DNA of 64,000 bases from Annona cherimola (GCA_030490835.1 CM059971.1:37930012-37994011); one strand, 5' to 3'. Counted from the stretch's first letter, positions 19,610 through 31,673 are shown. Notes: a model not told the origin generated them from the letters alone. A program made the numbers and translations.

Positions 19610-19874
19610 ATTCTCCCTCAATTTGATCAATGAGGCGAATTGATTTTTGTGTATAAAATTAGGGATCAGTCTGAGCACCGAACGTGGATACGTTGTATGG
19701 CGCTTCTGAGGATACTGTCACTCGTTAAAAAGTCTTAGCTTTTGAGACACTCTCAATTCGCGAGCGTTCGTAGTGACTTCTTTTGCGGCCTACCCCTTTG
19801 TCGGGGATGTGAGAACAATTTATACCTCAGCCCTGGTGGCAGTGGCGGTGAAGTCTTCAAGTTTAAACGGGAAG
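19610..19874 (-). other. Tat-like element: gap between extra ORF and gag
   Basis: No conserved coding stretch. Ogre-type elements carry an intron or spacer between extra ORF and gag; no convincing splice pair was found here. Confidence 0.4.
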
Positions 19875-20747
19875 TTATTTTCCCGGACTGCTTTTTCTGA
19901 TGTGTTTTTTCCTCGGTTTCCTTGGTGTGTGATGAGGAACCGTTACTATGTTGACAGTATCATAGTGACCTGGAGATTTGACTCTAGCTTGTGAGCTAGA
20001 TGAAGCATCGGTTGACTGATGGGACGAATGCGTTGGATCAGGGATGACAAATCGCAAGGTGCCTAAACCGGATCGGACAATAATAGGTTCTTGCGGCTTG
20101 AATTGGTCATCCCTTCCATTGGCCAATGGAGTATCAAGCTGAGAAACCTTGGTCTGTCTTCTTGACTTCTTCCGCTCCCGGGTGTCATCTCGGTTAGGTC
20201 GGGAGGCTAGGTCAACAATCCTTAAGGCCGCTCGACCGAATTGGCGAGTGACAGTGCATCGAACAGGATTTGGTACAGTTTTGCTCCCTTTTCGGGGAAC
20301 ATTGGCTTCTGGTCGGCCAGTTGGCGCTAGCCGAGTTGCAGTAGATTGTCTCACAGACCTTTTCGTGGAGTGGGACTGCAAAACAGGTTGTCCTACAAGC
20401 TATTGTGCTGCTGGTTGGGCTGGTGCAGCAAACCGATGGGCGAACTTCTTGGCATAGTCCGACTGTAGAGCAGGTGGGCCCATTCGGATTGGAGCCTGCA
20501 GAGACTTCGTCGGTCGGATAGGAGTTGTCCTAGGGCCTTGAACAATAAGAGGCTCCTTGAGTAGTGCAGATCGATCTCTTCTTCGCTTGATCGCTGCAGG
20601 AGAGTAGTCGATGTGTCGATAGACACGGTGTTCCGGTTTCTCTGGTACGCGAATAAAGTGATGCGGGATAACTGCGTCCATGTGGTTTGGCTCAGAAATG
20701 ACAAAACCACCATTAGGGAGGAATCCGAAAGTCATTGAATGCGCCAT
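19875..20747 (-). pseudogene. Tat-like element: extra N-terminal ORF (ORF1-like)
   Basis: It starts at ATG 20,747 (MAHSMTFGFLPNGGFVISEP), 110 bases inside the 5' LTR boundary, and runs about 290 codons in one frame with a single TAG near 20,401. It is basic and rich in R, P, Q and S (RKKSRRQTKVSQLD, RKPRKKHIRKSSPGK), so it could bind nucleic acid. An extra ORF upstream of gag is known in Ogre/Tat elements; no catalytic motif is seen. It ends at 19,875. Confidence 0.6.
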
Positions 20748-20839
20748 GAGATCTGCAAAGGAGCGCTTCTGAGTGTTAGCAGTGAGAAATTAAGTAAACA
20801 TATAAAGACCATAGTTTTCAGCTCTTAAAGATGAAGGGA

Positions 20840-20857
20840 GAATGTTTCACGTCACCA
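20840..20857 (-). other. Candidate primer binding site of the Tat-like element
   Basis: Two bases inside the 5' LTR, the minus strand reads TGGTGACGTGAAACATTC. TGG at +3 complements a tRNA CCA end. It is not the initiator-Met site TGGTATCAGAGC used by the other elements here; I cannot assign the tRNA. Confidence 0.55.
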
Positions 20858-21881
20858 TTTGTTCCGGCCTCGTGAAAAATTATTATTAGTTAAAAGTAAA
20901 ATTGTTTTTCTGCGGCTTTGAAAATAAATGCTTAATTAATTCCCCAGTAAAATTTTAAAGCATCTAATTCTCTAACCGAGTCCGAAAAGTATATCACAGA
21001 AATATTTTGCATTATGTTCCACATTCTGATTTTACATCTCCAACGAGAAAACCCTTGATTAAAAGAGCTGAATACAATAGTCCATAAAAAAATGCTTATT
21101 CTTATTGAAATAATGATGAAATGCGTAGAAGATCTTTCTACGTCTTTACAAATGCCCAAAAAATCGTGTCTAACAAAAATATAAAGATAAGTGAGTACAC
21201 TTAGCCCCGCGCCGTGACTCGAATGTGAGATATATGACCCCACGCGCCATGACTTAAATATGAGGTACATGACACCACGCGCCATGACTTAAATGTGAGT
21301 TTACGCTTAGCCTGTCGACCAGCGATGACTCGGTTTGGGAACTAGTGAGGGGCCCGTCGGCTACACTAATTACCCTACACAGCAAACTAAGTGCGCTCTT
21401 AGCTTCTGGATTTTACACAGCAGACCAGCTATCCCGCTTTCAGCTTCTGTACTTGTACAAGAAACCAGCGTCTCCCGCATTCAGTCTCTAGATTGAAATT
21501 TGAGTGGTTTTACCAAAAAGAAAATGGATTTAACCGAATTTTGAAAATATGTGTGGGTCGACTTGGACCATCTGAAAGAGGTTTGAGCCCAACCGGGCAT
21601 GTTGAAAAGAGTTTGGGCCTAACTGGGCTTGACTCAATCAATTTGGGCTCAACTAGGCTTATTGGGGGATTTTGGGCCCATCCTGGGCTTATTGAGGAGT
21701 TTTGAGCCCAAGTGGCTTGTTGAAGAATTTTGGACCCAAGTGGGTTTGTAGGAGGGTTTTTGAGCCGTCTTGGGCTTGCTGGAAGTTTTGGGCCTATTAA
21801 GGCTCGGGTTGAGGAATTTTGGGGCCTATTAAGGCTCGGTTTGAGCAAAGAGGTCATTCACTTTTCTTTTTTATTGTTTTC

Positions 21882-21914
<33 letters not shown>

Positions 21915-22079
21915 ATGGAAAGGTACTTAGCCCCGTGTATCAACTTAACCCATTACCTGAGGAGTATTTACTCGGGGAGAAGTATAAATTTTTTTTTATA
22001 ATATACATATGTATATATATATATATTTTTTGAAAGTCTCTAAGATGTATGTGTGTATAAAATATATATTGTTTTTAGG

Positions 22080-23375
22080 CCCGCTGGACAAATATATATT
22101 TTCTTTGAAGGCCCACGAGACATATATTTTTGGAAAATAAAATATTCATTTTCGGAAGCCCGTGGGGCACATATATATTTTTAGAAAATGAAATATTCAT
22201 TTTTGGAGGCCCGCGGGGCATATATATTTTTAGAAAATAAAATATTCATTTTTGGAGGCCCGCGGGACATATATATATTTTTAGAAAATAAAATATTCAT
22301 TTTCGGAGGCCCGCGGGACATATATATATTTTGAAAATAAAATATTCATTTTTGGATGCCTGCGGGAAATCTATATAATTTTAGAAAATAAAATATTCAT
22401 TTTTGGATGCCCGCGGGACATCTATATAATTTTAGAAAATAAAATAATCATTTTTGGATGCCCGCGGGACATCTATATAATTTTAGAAAACAAAATATTC
22501 ATTTTTGGATGCCTGCGGAACATCTATATAATTTTAGAAAATAAAATATTCATTTTTGGATGCCCGCGGGACATCTATATAATTTTAGAAAAAAAAATAT
22601 TCATTTTTGGATCCCCGCGGGACATCTATATAATTTTAGAAAATAAAATATTCATTTTTTGATGCCCGCGGGACATCTATATAATTTTAGAAAATAAAAT
22701 ATTCATTTTTGGATGCCCGCGGGACATATATATATTTTTTGAAAACAAAATATTCATTATTGGACGCCCGCGGGACATATATATAATTTTAGAAAACAAA
22801 ATATTCATTTTTGCATGTCCGCGGGACATTTATATAATTTTAGAAAACAAAATATTCATTTTTGGATGCCCGCGGGACATCTATATAATTTTAGAAAACA
22901 AAATATTCATTTTCGGATGCCCGCGGGACATCTATATAATTTTATAAAACAAAATATTCATTTTCGGATGCCCGCGGGACATCTATATAACTTTAGAAAA
23001 TAAAATATTCATTTTTGGATGCCCGCGGGACATCTATATAATTTTAAAAAATAAAATATTCATTTTTTGATGCCCGCGGGACACATATATATTTTTCTAA
23101 AATAAAATATTCATTTTTGGAGGCCCCGGGACATCTATATAATTTTAGAAAACAAAATATTCATTTTTGAATGCCCGCAGGACATCTATATAATTTTAGA
23201 AAATAAAATATTCATTTTTGGATGCCCGTGAGACATCTATATAATTTTAGAAAACAAAATATTAATTTTTGGATGCCCGCGGGACATCTATATATTTTTC
23301 AAAAACAAAATATTCATTTTTGGATGCCCGCGGGACCCATATATATTTTTAGAAAATAAAATATTCATTTTTTTA
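22080..23375. repeat. 51-bp CCCGCGGG array, right LTR (~25 units)
   Basis: Homologous to 1660-3300 but about six units shorter, with a different pattern of variant units. The array has therefore expanded or contracted since the LTRs were made identical by reverse transcription, or during it. Confidence 0.92.
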
Positions 23376-24180
23376 AGGTCTTTTAATATATATATATGTA
23401 TTTTATATATATTTTTGGAAGCTTTTTAATATATATGTATAATATATACATTTTTCGAGGCTTTATATATGTATATATATATATGTGGCACGCCCGTGAG
23501 ATGCCAGGTTCCCGGGCTCTTTATATATATATATGTATATCTATATATATCATTACATATTTTTTTATTGTAAAAAGATGTGGCTTTATATATATATATA
23601 TGTGGCGTACCCATGAGATGCCGGGTTCCCGGGGCCTTCATATATATATATATATCATTATATTTTTTTTATTGTAAAAAAAATTACGTGGCTTTATATA
23701 TATATATATGTGTGTGTGGCGTGCTCGTGAGATGCTGGGTTCCCGGGCTCTTATATATATATTGTTATTTTATCATTAAAATATATAACTTTATATATAT
23801 ATATGTATATATATATATTATGAGGCGGCCTGTGAGATCCCGGGACCCCGCCCCTTTTATATATATATTGTTATTTTATCATAAAAATATATAACTTTAT
23901 ATATATATATATATATCTATATATATTATAAGGCAGCCCGTGAGATCCCGAGACCCCGGGCTTTTTATATATATATATTGTTATATATATATAAAAAAAT
24001 ACATAGTTTTATGTATATATATGTATACATATATATTATACGGCAGACCATGAGATTCCGGGACCCCGACCCTTATATATATATGCTGTTATATATATAT
24101 CATAAAAATTCATAACCTTATATATATATGTATATATGGCGGCCCGTGAGATGCCGGGTCCTGGGCCTATATATATATGT
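23375..24180. repeat. GC-island / (TA)n array, right LTR
   Basis: About seven islands (near 23,490, 23,605, 23,722, 23,825, 23,937, 24,048 and 24,138) with the GTGAGATGCCGGG or GTGAGATCCCGGG core and (TA)n spacers, parallel to 3,300-4,150 of the left LTR. Confidence 0.86.
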
Positions 24181-24254
24181 TTTTTTTTTGGTAAAATAAT
24201 AATAATATATATATGTATATGTATATATGCATATATATATTTATTGTTTTTAAG

Positions 24255-24600
24255 GAGAAACTATATATACTTAACCCGTGTGTCAATTCAACCCACCAGT
24301 CGGGGAGTATCCGCATTAGGAAATATAGTTTTTTTTTTAAAAATAATGTATATATGTATATATATTTTTTTTATGAGAAAAATACTTAACCCGCGTGTCA
24401 ATTCAACCCGCCAATCAGGGAATATCCACGTTGGGAAAAGTAGTTTTTGAAAATAATATATATATATTTATATATAGAAAATATACATATATATATTTAT
24501 TTTATTTTTAAAGGAGAAAAATACTTAACTCGTGTGTCAATTCAACCCACCGGTCGGGGAGTATCCACGTTGGGAAAAGTATTTTTTTTAAAAAATAATA
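24255..24600. repeat. AACCCG-type repeat, right LTR (three units)
   Basis: Three units with ACTTAACCCG/ACTTAACTCG, GTGTCAATTCAACCC and GAGTATCC, matching 4,655-5,040. Confidence 0.82.
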
Positions 24601-24764
24601 TATATGTATATATATTTTTTTAATAAGAAAGAAATTCCTAAAAGAAAGAAAATAGAAAAAATATCTGGAGAACTTACGTTCTCTTTTCTTTGAGCGTGGG
24701 AGAGCTCTCGTCCCGATTGAGTTGTCTCCTCCCGTTGTGTCCCTTCGAATGAGAAACCAAGTGG

Positions 24765-24772
24765 TATTTATA
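24765..24772 (-). promoter_or_regulatory. TATA box of the 5' LTR
   Basis: TATAAATA on the minus strand in an identical context to 5,189-5,196. This copy would drive the element transcript, whose predicted leader then crosses all the arrays (24,740 down to 20,860) before reaching the extra ORF. Confidence 0.65.
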
Positions 24773-25577
24773 GGACTTTGGCCAGCTTGGTGCGAGTTCC
24801 GCGGCTACTATTGTTCCCGCAGAACTACATTTACGCGGAACTCACGTCTCCGCGGAACCCCGAACTGGTGCCCGTTGGTCGCGTTACATGACTTGGGTAG
24901 CACGAACTCATCCCGCGGAACTTGGGTAAAGGTTGCGTTGTAAACTTCCTTCCTATTCGTGGAACTTAATAGTGGGAGAGAGATCGGTTGCATTTTTTTT
25001 GGGTGCCTTTTTTGCCTTGTCTCGTCATTGTTAGCAGCTGGAGTCATTGCAGTGAGAAGCGTCATTTTCCATGCCCCATATTCGAGATCCGCATTTCCTT
25101 CTAAAGCAGAGGGGATTATGGAAGATGCCCCCTTGGCCATTATCGATACTGAGGACCACTCTAAGGATGTAGGCAAAGTGGATGGAAATGGAGCCGCAGC
25201 CGACGGAGCCGATAAGGCCATGAGTCCAATCAGAAGAACTCTTCTTGGCCGGGCACCACGACGAGCTAGCCTGGTCCTCGTGGGCTAGGTTCTCGTTTGG
25301 GTAGCTCAGGTAGGCAGCGTCGAAGGAGAGGCTGAAGCTGGGGTGGAAAATTTAGAGAGCCAGCGCGGGTACGATAATTGGCCATGGGGCGAGGTGTGGC
25401 TAATGATTAATAAGCTGACAGAGTTCCGGACACTTGGAGGCCTAACACTACTCTCTTTTTCGTTTTTTCTTTTTCTTTTTTCATTTCTGATGGATCTGCT
25501 GCCCTTCCAAGCTACGTTTCTGTTACCGTCGCTCTCTCTCGAGCAGGCCTTGAAGCTTATCTCATCCACATATCTCT

Positions 25578-25815
25578 TCACGTGCCAGTGTGGGCAACGT
25601 ACTTAGCAACACCTTCTATGCTTTCGAAGGTAGACTCAAGCACATGGGTGAAGCCCTGGTGTGTGCATATTTTTTTGGCTAACATTTGTTCCCCAATGTA
25701 ACGACTTCATAGGCTCAATGAGAGAGACGAGCTTGGCATTGCCTTTGATGAGTTCCTGGATCTCCTCAGGTGGGATTCCATCCTTGAACTTGACCAACAG
25801 CACGTGCCTCACTAC
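25578..25815 (-). pseudogene. Captured Dabb fragment, right LTR (frameshifted)
   Basis: Same fragment as in the left LTR, but four extra bases (GTGT near 25,658) shift the frame after QKNMH, so the HQGFTH loop and following helix are lost. One synonymous-type or neutral change lies at the RRM junction. Confidence 0.85.
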
Positions 25816-25820
25816 CAAAA

Positions 25821-26032
25821 TCTCCACCATAGCCACCGCCATAGCCACTCCTGCTTGGACTACTAGGCCTCTCATTGGCGTAACTCACACGAATGTTCCT
25901 TCCATAGAGTTCCTTCCCAGACAAGGCAAAACTGGCAGCATCATCGGTGACAAAATTGACAAAGCCAAATCCCCTTGACCTCCCACTGTCTCTGTCAGTG
26001 ATAACTCTTGCTTTAACTATATCACCAAAAGG
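25821..26032 (-). pseudogene. Captured RRM/glycine-rich fragment, right LTR
   Basis: Identical in content to 6,241-6,452: PFGDIV start, RNP1 RGFGFVNF and the ERPSSPSRSGYGGGYGG tail, no internal stop. A single base differs next to the Dabb junction (AATTTCC against AATCTCC on the plus strand). Confidence 0.85.
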
Positions 26033-26429
26033 AGGCTGCAGCTTCTGCTACCAAGCGATACCCAGCTCATGGCCTCCTGCAAACCTTTTTTTTTTGCCAT
26101 GGTTCTAAAATTTTTATATATATATATATTTCATTTTTGCTGCTGACATTCCTGACGCCAAACAACTTTAGTAAAATTCTTTTTGGCCAAGGCCCCTTAA
26201 TTTACTTATTTATTTATTATATATATATATTTTTTGGTATGATTTGGTCATCTCATTTGGCCAGTCAATCATATAAATATTTGCTCTTTATATATTTTTC
26301 GTTCATCATTTCATTTTTCTCTCTCTCATTTTTTTCTTTTTATCAATTTTCCTTTTGTAATTTTTTTCTCTTTTTTTTTACATATGAAAAATCATATAAT
26401 TTTATCATGGTTAAAAATATATCTCATCA

Positions 26430-29330
26430 CTCAAGCCTTGCAACGATGGAAGCCTTTGAAAATAATGAAAAAGGTAAAATCAAAGGTAAAGGAAAATTTA
26501 TAGTATTTCAAATGCATGTATGGAAGATGTATTATTTGTTGAATGACTCAAGCACAATTTAATAAGATTTAATAAGTATTAGTCAATTATGTGACAAAGG
26601 GTACAAGGTTGTGTTTGAATCAACTATATGTAATGTATTTGATGGAGAACATATCATGTTTAGCGGAAAAAGACATGGAAATGTATATTTGGTTTCACTT
26701 GATGAACTAGATGGTCAATGTCTAATGGTCATTGACAATGATCCATGGGTTTGGCATAAGAGGCTTGGACATGTAAACATGTCAAACATTAAAACTCTAT
26801 GGAAAAAGAATTTGGTAGAAGGATTGCCAAAATTGAAATACGACAAAGATAAAATTTGCAAGGCATGTCGATTGTCAAAACAACCTAAAATGTCTTTCTC
26901 TACCAAAAAGGAGATTTCCACCACTATGCCACTTGAATTGCTACACATGGATCTATATGGGCCATCCGATATTTTAACCATTGGTGGAAAGAAATATGTG
27001 TTTGTAATAGTTGATGATTTTTCAAGATTCACATGGGTAATTCTCTTAGCTAGCAAAGATGAAGTCTTCTCTATGTTTGCAACTTTTGTCAATTTGGTGC
27101 AAAATGAAAAATAAAGTACTATTATGACTATTAGAAGTGATCATGGTGGTGAATTTGAAAATAAACGATTCATAGAATTACGCAATGAAAAAGGAATTCA
27201 TCACACATTTTTTACACCAAGAACTCCACAACAAAATGGAGTGGTTGAAAGGAAAAATAAAACTATACAAGAGATGACAAGAACAATGCTAAATGAGAGT
27301 AAATTATCCAAGAAATTTTGGGGTGAAACTGTAAGTACAGCTTGTCATGTGTTGAACCGAGTTACCATTAGAGCAATCTTGAAAAAGACCCCATATGAGC
27401 TATGGAAAGGTAGAAAACCAAATATTTCATATTTTCATGCCTTTGGTTGCACATGTTATGTTTTGAACAATGGAAAAACCAACTTGGGAAAATTGGATGC
27501 TAAGAGTGATAAGGCAATATTCCTTGGTTACTCATCAAATAGCAAAGCATATAGAGTCTTCAACAAAAGAAACCAAGTTGTAGAAGAGTCAATACATGTT
27601 GTTTTTGATGAAATTAACCCATGTTTCAAAAGAAAAGATGATTTAAGTTATGCAGATGAGATAACAAGTAGCTTTGAAAAACTGCATGTGGAAAAGCAAG
27701 AAGATTCCATGGAGGAAAGGGTAAGTGAAGGTAATAATTTCTATAAACCTCCAACTAACTTAAAGTTCAAACATGCCCATCCAATTGAGCAAGTTATAGG
27801 GAATGTGTATGAAGGTGTAAAAACTAGAAGGTCAAAATAAAATATTTGTGGACAATACACCTTTGTATCCGAGATTGAACCAACCACTATTGATCAAGCT
27901 CTTGATGATGAAAATTGGATCATAGCAATGCAAGAAGAGCTAAATCAATTTGAAAGAAACCAAGTTTGACATCTTGTTCCAAGACCAAAAGATTGTATTG
28001 TCATTGGCACAAAGTGGGTCTTTAGGAACAAATTAGATGAAAGTGGACTTGTAGTGAGAAACAAAGCTAGACTTGTGGTAAAGGGATACTCACAAGAAGA
28101 AGGAATAGATTTTGAGGAATCCTATGCCTCGGTTGCAAGATTTGAGGCCATTCGCATCTTACTAGCTTTTGCATCTCACATGAACTTTAAATTGTTTCGA
28201 ATGGATGTTAAAAGTGCATTTTTGAATGGATATATAAATGAAGAGGTGTATGTTGAACAACCACCTGGATTTGAGGAAAAAGATCAATCTAAATTTGTAT
28301 ACAAATTAAACAAAGCATTATATGGATTAAAACAAGCTCCAAGGGCTTGGTATGAAAGATTAAGCAAATTTTTGATTGATCATGACTTTCAAAAGGGAAT
28401 AGACACCACTTTGTTTATCAAATACAAAGAAAAAGATATCTTGATTATTCAAATTTATGTTGATGACATTATTTTTGGTGCTACTAATGAGATTCTTTGT
28501 CAAGAATTTTCTGAGCTTATGCAGAAAGAATTTGAGACGAGTATGATGGGGGAGCTGAATTTCTTCCTCGGACTACAAATCAAGCAACTAAATGAAGGGA
28601 TTTTCATCAACCAGTCCAAGTATATCAAAGAAATGTTGAATAAGTTCGGCATGGAAAACAACAAAGGGGCAAACACGCCTATGAGCTCAACAATTAAAAT
28701 TGACAAAGATGAGAAAGGAAAAACAATTGATTTAAAATTATATAGAAGCATGATAGATTCTTTATTATATTTAACTGCTTCTAGGCCTGATATATTGTTT
28801 AGTGTATGTATGTGCTCTAGATTTCAATCATGTCCAAAAGAATCACACTTGGTAGCTGTAAAAAAAAATTTCAAATATTTAGTAGACACTATCAACAAAG
28901 GACATTGGTATCCAAAGGGCTCTAATTTTGATCTAATCGGCTACTCGGATGCGGATTTTGCCGGTTACAAAGTAGATAGAAAAAGCACTAGTGGAACATG
29001 TCAATTTCTTGGGAACATGTTGGTTTCATAGTTTTCAAGAAAATAAACTAGTGTTGCTCTATCTACGGCGGAAGCCGAATACATTGCCGCCGGGAGCTGT
29101 TGTGCCCAATTACTTTGGATGAAACAACAACTTAGGACTTATGGCATGGATTTTAAAGATATACCTATTAAATGTGATAATACTAGTGCAATATGTTTAA
29201 CTAAAAATCCAGTATTGCATTCTAGGACCAAGCATATAGACCTTAGACATCATTTTATTAGAGAACATGTAGAAAATCATAATATATGTTTGGAATATGT
29301 AAGAACAGAGGATCAAATTGCAGAGTATCG
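26430..29330 (+). pseudogene. Sirevirus-type copia (element A), remainder: protease tail, integrase, RT, RNase H
   Basis: It resumes the frame broken at 405 (FHKL then KPCNDGS across the insertion). In order: HKRLGHVNMSNI and CKACRLSK (integrase zinc finger, 26,750-26,880); LLHMDLYGPS, SDHGGEFEN and PQQNGVVERKNK (integrase D, D, E); [13 protein letters not shown] and [22 protein letters not shown] near 28,457; YSDADFAG and STAEAEYIAAGSCCAQLLW (RNase H). Integrase before RT is the copia order. Stops at 27,112, 27,838, 27,967, 29,029 and 29,044 inactivate it. Homology ends at DQIAE (about 29,328), short of the usual IFTK tail, where Sirevirus B LTR sequence begins. Confidence 0.93.
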
Positions 29331-29525
29331 ACTTGACTCAAGTCGGTGTCTGAGTCGATTTGACTCTACGATTTGATACGTCACGCCTTTCTTATGAAAA
29401 ATCTAACTTAAAATATTGCAACCACGATGCTAGTACCTTTAAATTTTCAAATTTGGGTTGCTAATCATCGCAACATGAATTGTACTTGATTTGCTAATTA
29501 AGTTCACAACAATCTCCACCTTTTT
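29330..29525 (-). repeat. Sirevirus B: PPT and truncated 3' LTR
   Basis: On the minus strand AAAAAGGTGGAGA (29,525-29,513) precedes TGTTGTGAACTTAATTAGC, the LTR start (29,511), which resembles the start of the solo LTR at 45,342 (TGTTGGAAACAATTGATAA). LTR sequence with GTCAAATCGACTCAGAC and ACTTGAGTCAAGTCGA follows until it meets element A at about 29,330. Confidence 0.8.
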
Positions 29526-30190
29526 AATGATTGACAAAAAAATTTTGAGAATAACCTTTCTCCTTTTTTTAAACACTTGTAACTTGTTATAGGAATCAAT
29601 TTCATACTTTAAATTATCAATTGGATATAAATATATGTCATTTCAACATTGTTTCAATCCAAAATTCAGAATAAGTATCATAACAACCTAAAGATGACAT
29701 GACAGAAGATAAACACCTTAATTTGCATTCATTTAAGTTCAATTTGTTTACATATCAGTTTGCAATTAACATAATCTACCTAACCCAAAGTTTCAAAAAT
29801 GTCCTAGATACAATCTACCCAACCCAAAATGTAATGTTCAAGTCTTTCTCCCTTTTTTGTCCAACATCAAAAATGATACAAAGGGAGCTTCATAGTTGTT
29901 TGGGACTTATAGTAAATGAAAAGGATTATTTGATAAGACACCGGGACTTGAGAAATATGGAAAAAAAGGCTGAACCAGCCTAGGAGGCTGAATCATATGG
30001 GGTAAACATTTGGTTTGATTTATCTTGGATTATGGGTTTTGCTAGTATAGATTTTCCCCAATAGGGATCAAAATCAAGTAGGCAAGGCATAGGATGACTA
30101 CACCTACTTCCTGAGGCAAGATGATATTTGATTTGAGTCATTTCACTCTTAAGAAAGGCTTACTTTACATGCATTTGGGTCATTGAAAAT
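29526..30190 (-). other. Sirevirus B: 3' untranslated region upstream of PPT
   Basis: About 660 bp with no recognised coding. It lies between the env-position ORF and PPT and is presumably the 3' non-coding part of element B. Confidence 0.5.
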
Positions 30191-31673
30191 TCAAGAGTGC
30201 CCAACTCTTGTGTGATCCCAAACTCTAAACGTCCTGAATGCGTGAGTGGGATGCATGGGAGATGAGAGAGTGAGGCCTAGGCGATGGCTGGGGAGAGGGA
30301 TGAAAAGGCTCATGAAAAGCAGAGTGAGCTGGGGCGTCCCCCTCAAATGGTTCCTCCTCTCTCTTTGGCTCCTACGGGTAGCCTCCTCCCATTCTTGCAT
30401 AGACTTGAGTAGCTCAAAAAGCCTCTATATCAATCTTCAATCTTATGAGCGAGACCTAATTTATTGCATTGGTAGGCTTGAGCACTTCAAATGTCTCACC
30501 ATCCAAATTAACATGGTAATGCTCCAAAATCTTGGTGATCCATATTCCATAGGGCAAAACTCCTCTTGGATTATCCTTTCTTAACTCCAGTGCTTCCATG
30601 ATCAAATTGGCTAGGCTAATTTTCTTCTTATTTACTGACTTCCACAGAATCATTGCCTTTTGAGGGTTTAGTTGGTTTTTTCCACCTCCTTTAGGGTAAA
30701 TAAAGTAAGCTACAAGTAACCTAAAAACTCTCAGTTGAGGAGGTAGATCCATGTAATAGAGAAACTTCATTCCTACATGTATTCTCACTAGTGGTGAGTT
30801 GATTGTATATAATAGGCAAGCTAACTTCTTCAGGAATTGCCTCTTTCTCAAATGGGACTCCCAATATGAAGGCAATTCTTTCCCTTGTAAAGCTTCGTGA
30901 AATACATTGTGCATCCAATATTGATTTTCAAGCTTTTGACAAATGTGTTGAGATCCCCTGTACTACAAGCATAGTAGAATTGACGTGTCAAGTCAGGGTA
31001 AATTTTTTCTTTTCCTTTAATAGATTTGTTCACCCTTGATAGTCAAGCAATTCTTTTGTTCCAAACTTATACTCCCTTAAAAACTCAAAATGTATGATTT
31101 TTTGGTAGGAAAATCTCTCTCATACAAGGCTTTATAAAATCTATGATGTTGTTTTTATCCTAAAGTACTCAACGGGCATCTAAAGACTTACCCCTTTGTG
31201 AGGGACCTCCCTTTCTCCTTGTTGGCCCCTTTTCTCCACCAGATTCATGAATTTCTTTCTTAGGTTGGAAGCGAGTGGATTACCTTCACGGAAATGGACC
31301 CATCGTTCAATGGAGGTGGTAGCTTCATTGCTAACTCGCTTGGAAAAGGTATGTTGGCGCCTAGGAATCTCCTCACGTGTATTTGAACGAGATGGATAGG
31401 AGATGAGGAGCTTGCACACCTTAGAAACGGATTTGGGAGTCATTAAGAAGGAGGATGAGAAGGGCTGTGAAAGATTTGCAAAAAGGGTTGAAAATTTTGA
31501 GTGGAATCGGAGATTAGGAGGTGAGTTTCAAGGTTTTTCGAGCTTAGGAAAGAGAGAAATAAGAAAGAATGAAAAAAATAAGATTTTAGAGCCTTAAGAG
31601 GTAGCCCGATCGATGCCCGCGCGATGTCGACTCTGAACCCTAAGTTAGTTCGAAGTCGACTTTGCTTAGCCAA
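30191..31673 (-). pseudogene. Sirevirus B: env-position ORF, plant-transposon-protein type
   Basis: Frames at 31,673-31,443, 31,443-31,180, 31,033-30,848 and 30,914-30,456 read in sequence with small shifts. The last, 152 codons, contains RVFRLLVAYFIYPKGGG, LNPQKAMILWKSVNKKKISL and PYGIWITKILEHYHVNLDGE. This resembles the putative plant transposon protein family (R+L..YFI.P+GG, A+++W, LPYG..IT+I). Upstream pieces (YPDLTRQFYYACS and RIAFILGVPFE) fit its N-terminal half. Sireviruses often carry an extra ORF in this place. Membrane segments typical of a true envelope were not evident. Broken by shifts, so not functional. Confidence 0.6.

Larger units (their letters stand above)
411..26429 (-). 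mobile_element. Tat-like Ty3/gypsy retrotransposon, 26.0 kb, nested in Sirevirus A
   Basis: Two long direct repeats (411-6846 and 20,860-26,429) flank a 14.0-kb internal region. Both have matching ends (TGTTCC... and ...TCATCA on the plus strand, so TGATGA...GGAACA in element orientation), and a CTCAA duplication surrounds the unit. The coding order read on the minus strand is extra ORF, gag, second gag-like domain, protease, RT, RNase H, archaeal-type RNase H, integrase, with a large antisense ORF between integrase and the 3' LTR. The dual RNase H and the antisense PMD ORF are hallmarks of the Tat lineage (Ogre/Retand group). The copy is not autonomous: gag-pol has many stops and at least three frameshifts. 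It is unusually long because of the 5.6-6.4 kb LTRs. Confidence 0.93.
20860..26429 (-). repeat. 5' LTR of the Tat-like element (5,570 bp)
   Basis: Same architecture as the left LTR: end CCGGAACA at 20,860, 35-bp repeat (three units), TGGGCY array, 51-bp array (about 25 units), GC-island array, AACCCG repeat, TATA box, captured gene fragments, and TGATGAGAT start at 26,429. It lacks the MITE found at 4151-4497. In this LTR transcription of the element should begin near 24,740. Confidence 0.92.

Noticed and set aside
411..26429. Interpretation of the two 6-kb repeats as a segmental duplication rather than LTRs
   Set aside because: Direct orientation, TG...CA ends, a 5-bp target duplication, PBS and PPT positions and gag-pol between them all require LTRs.
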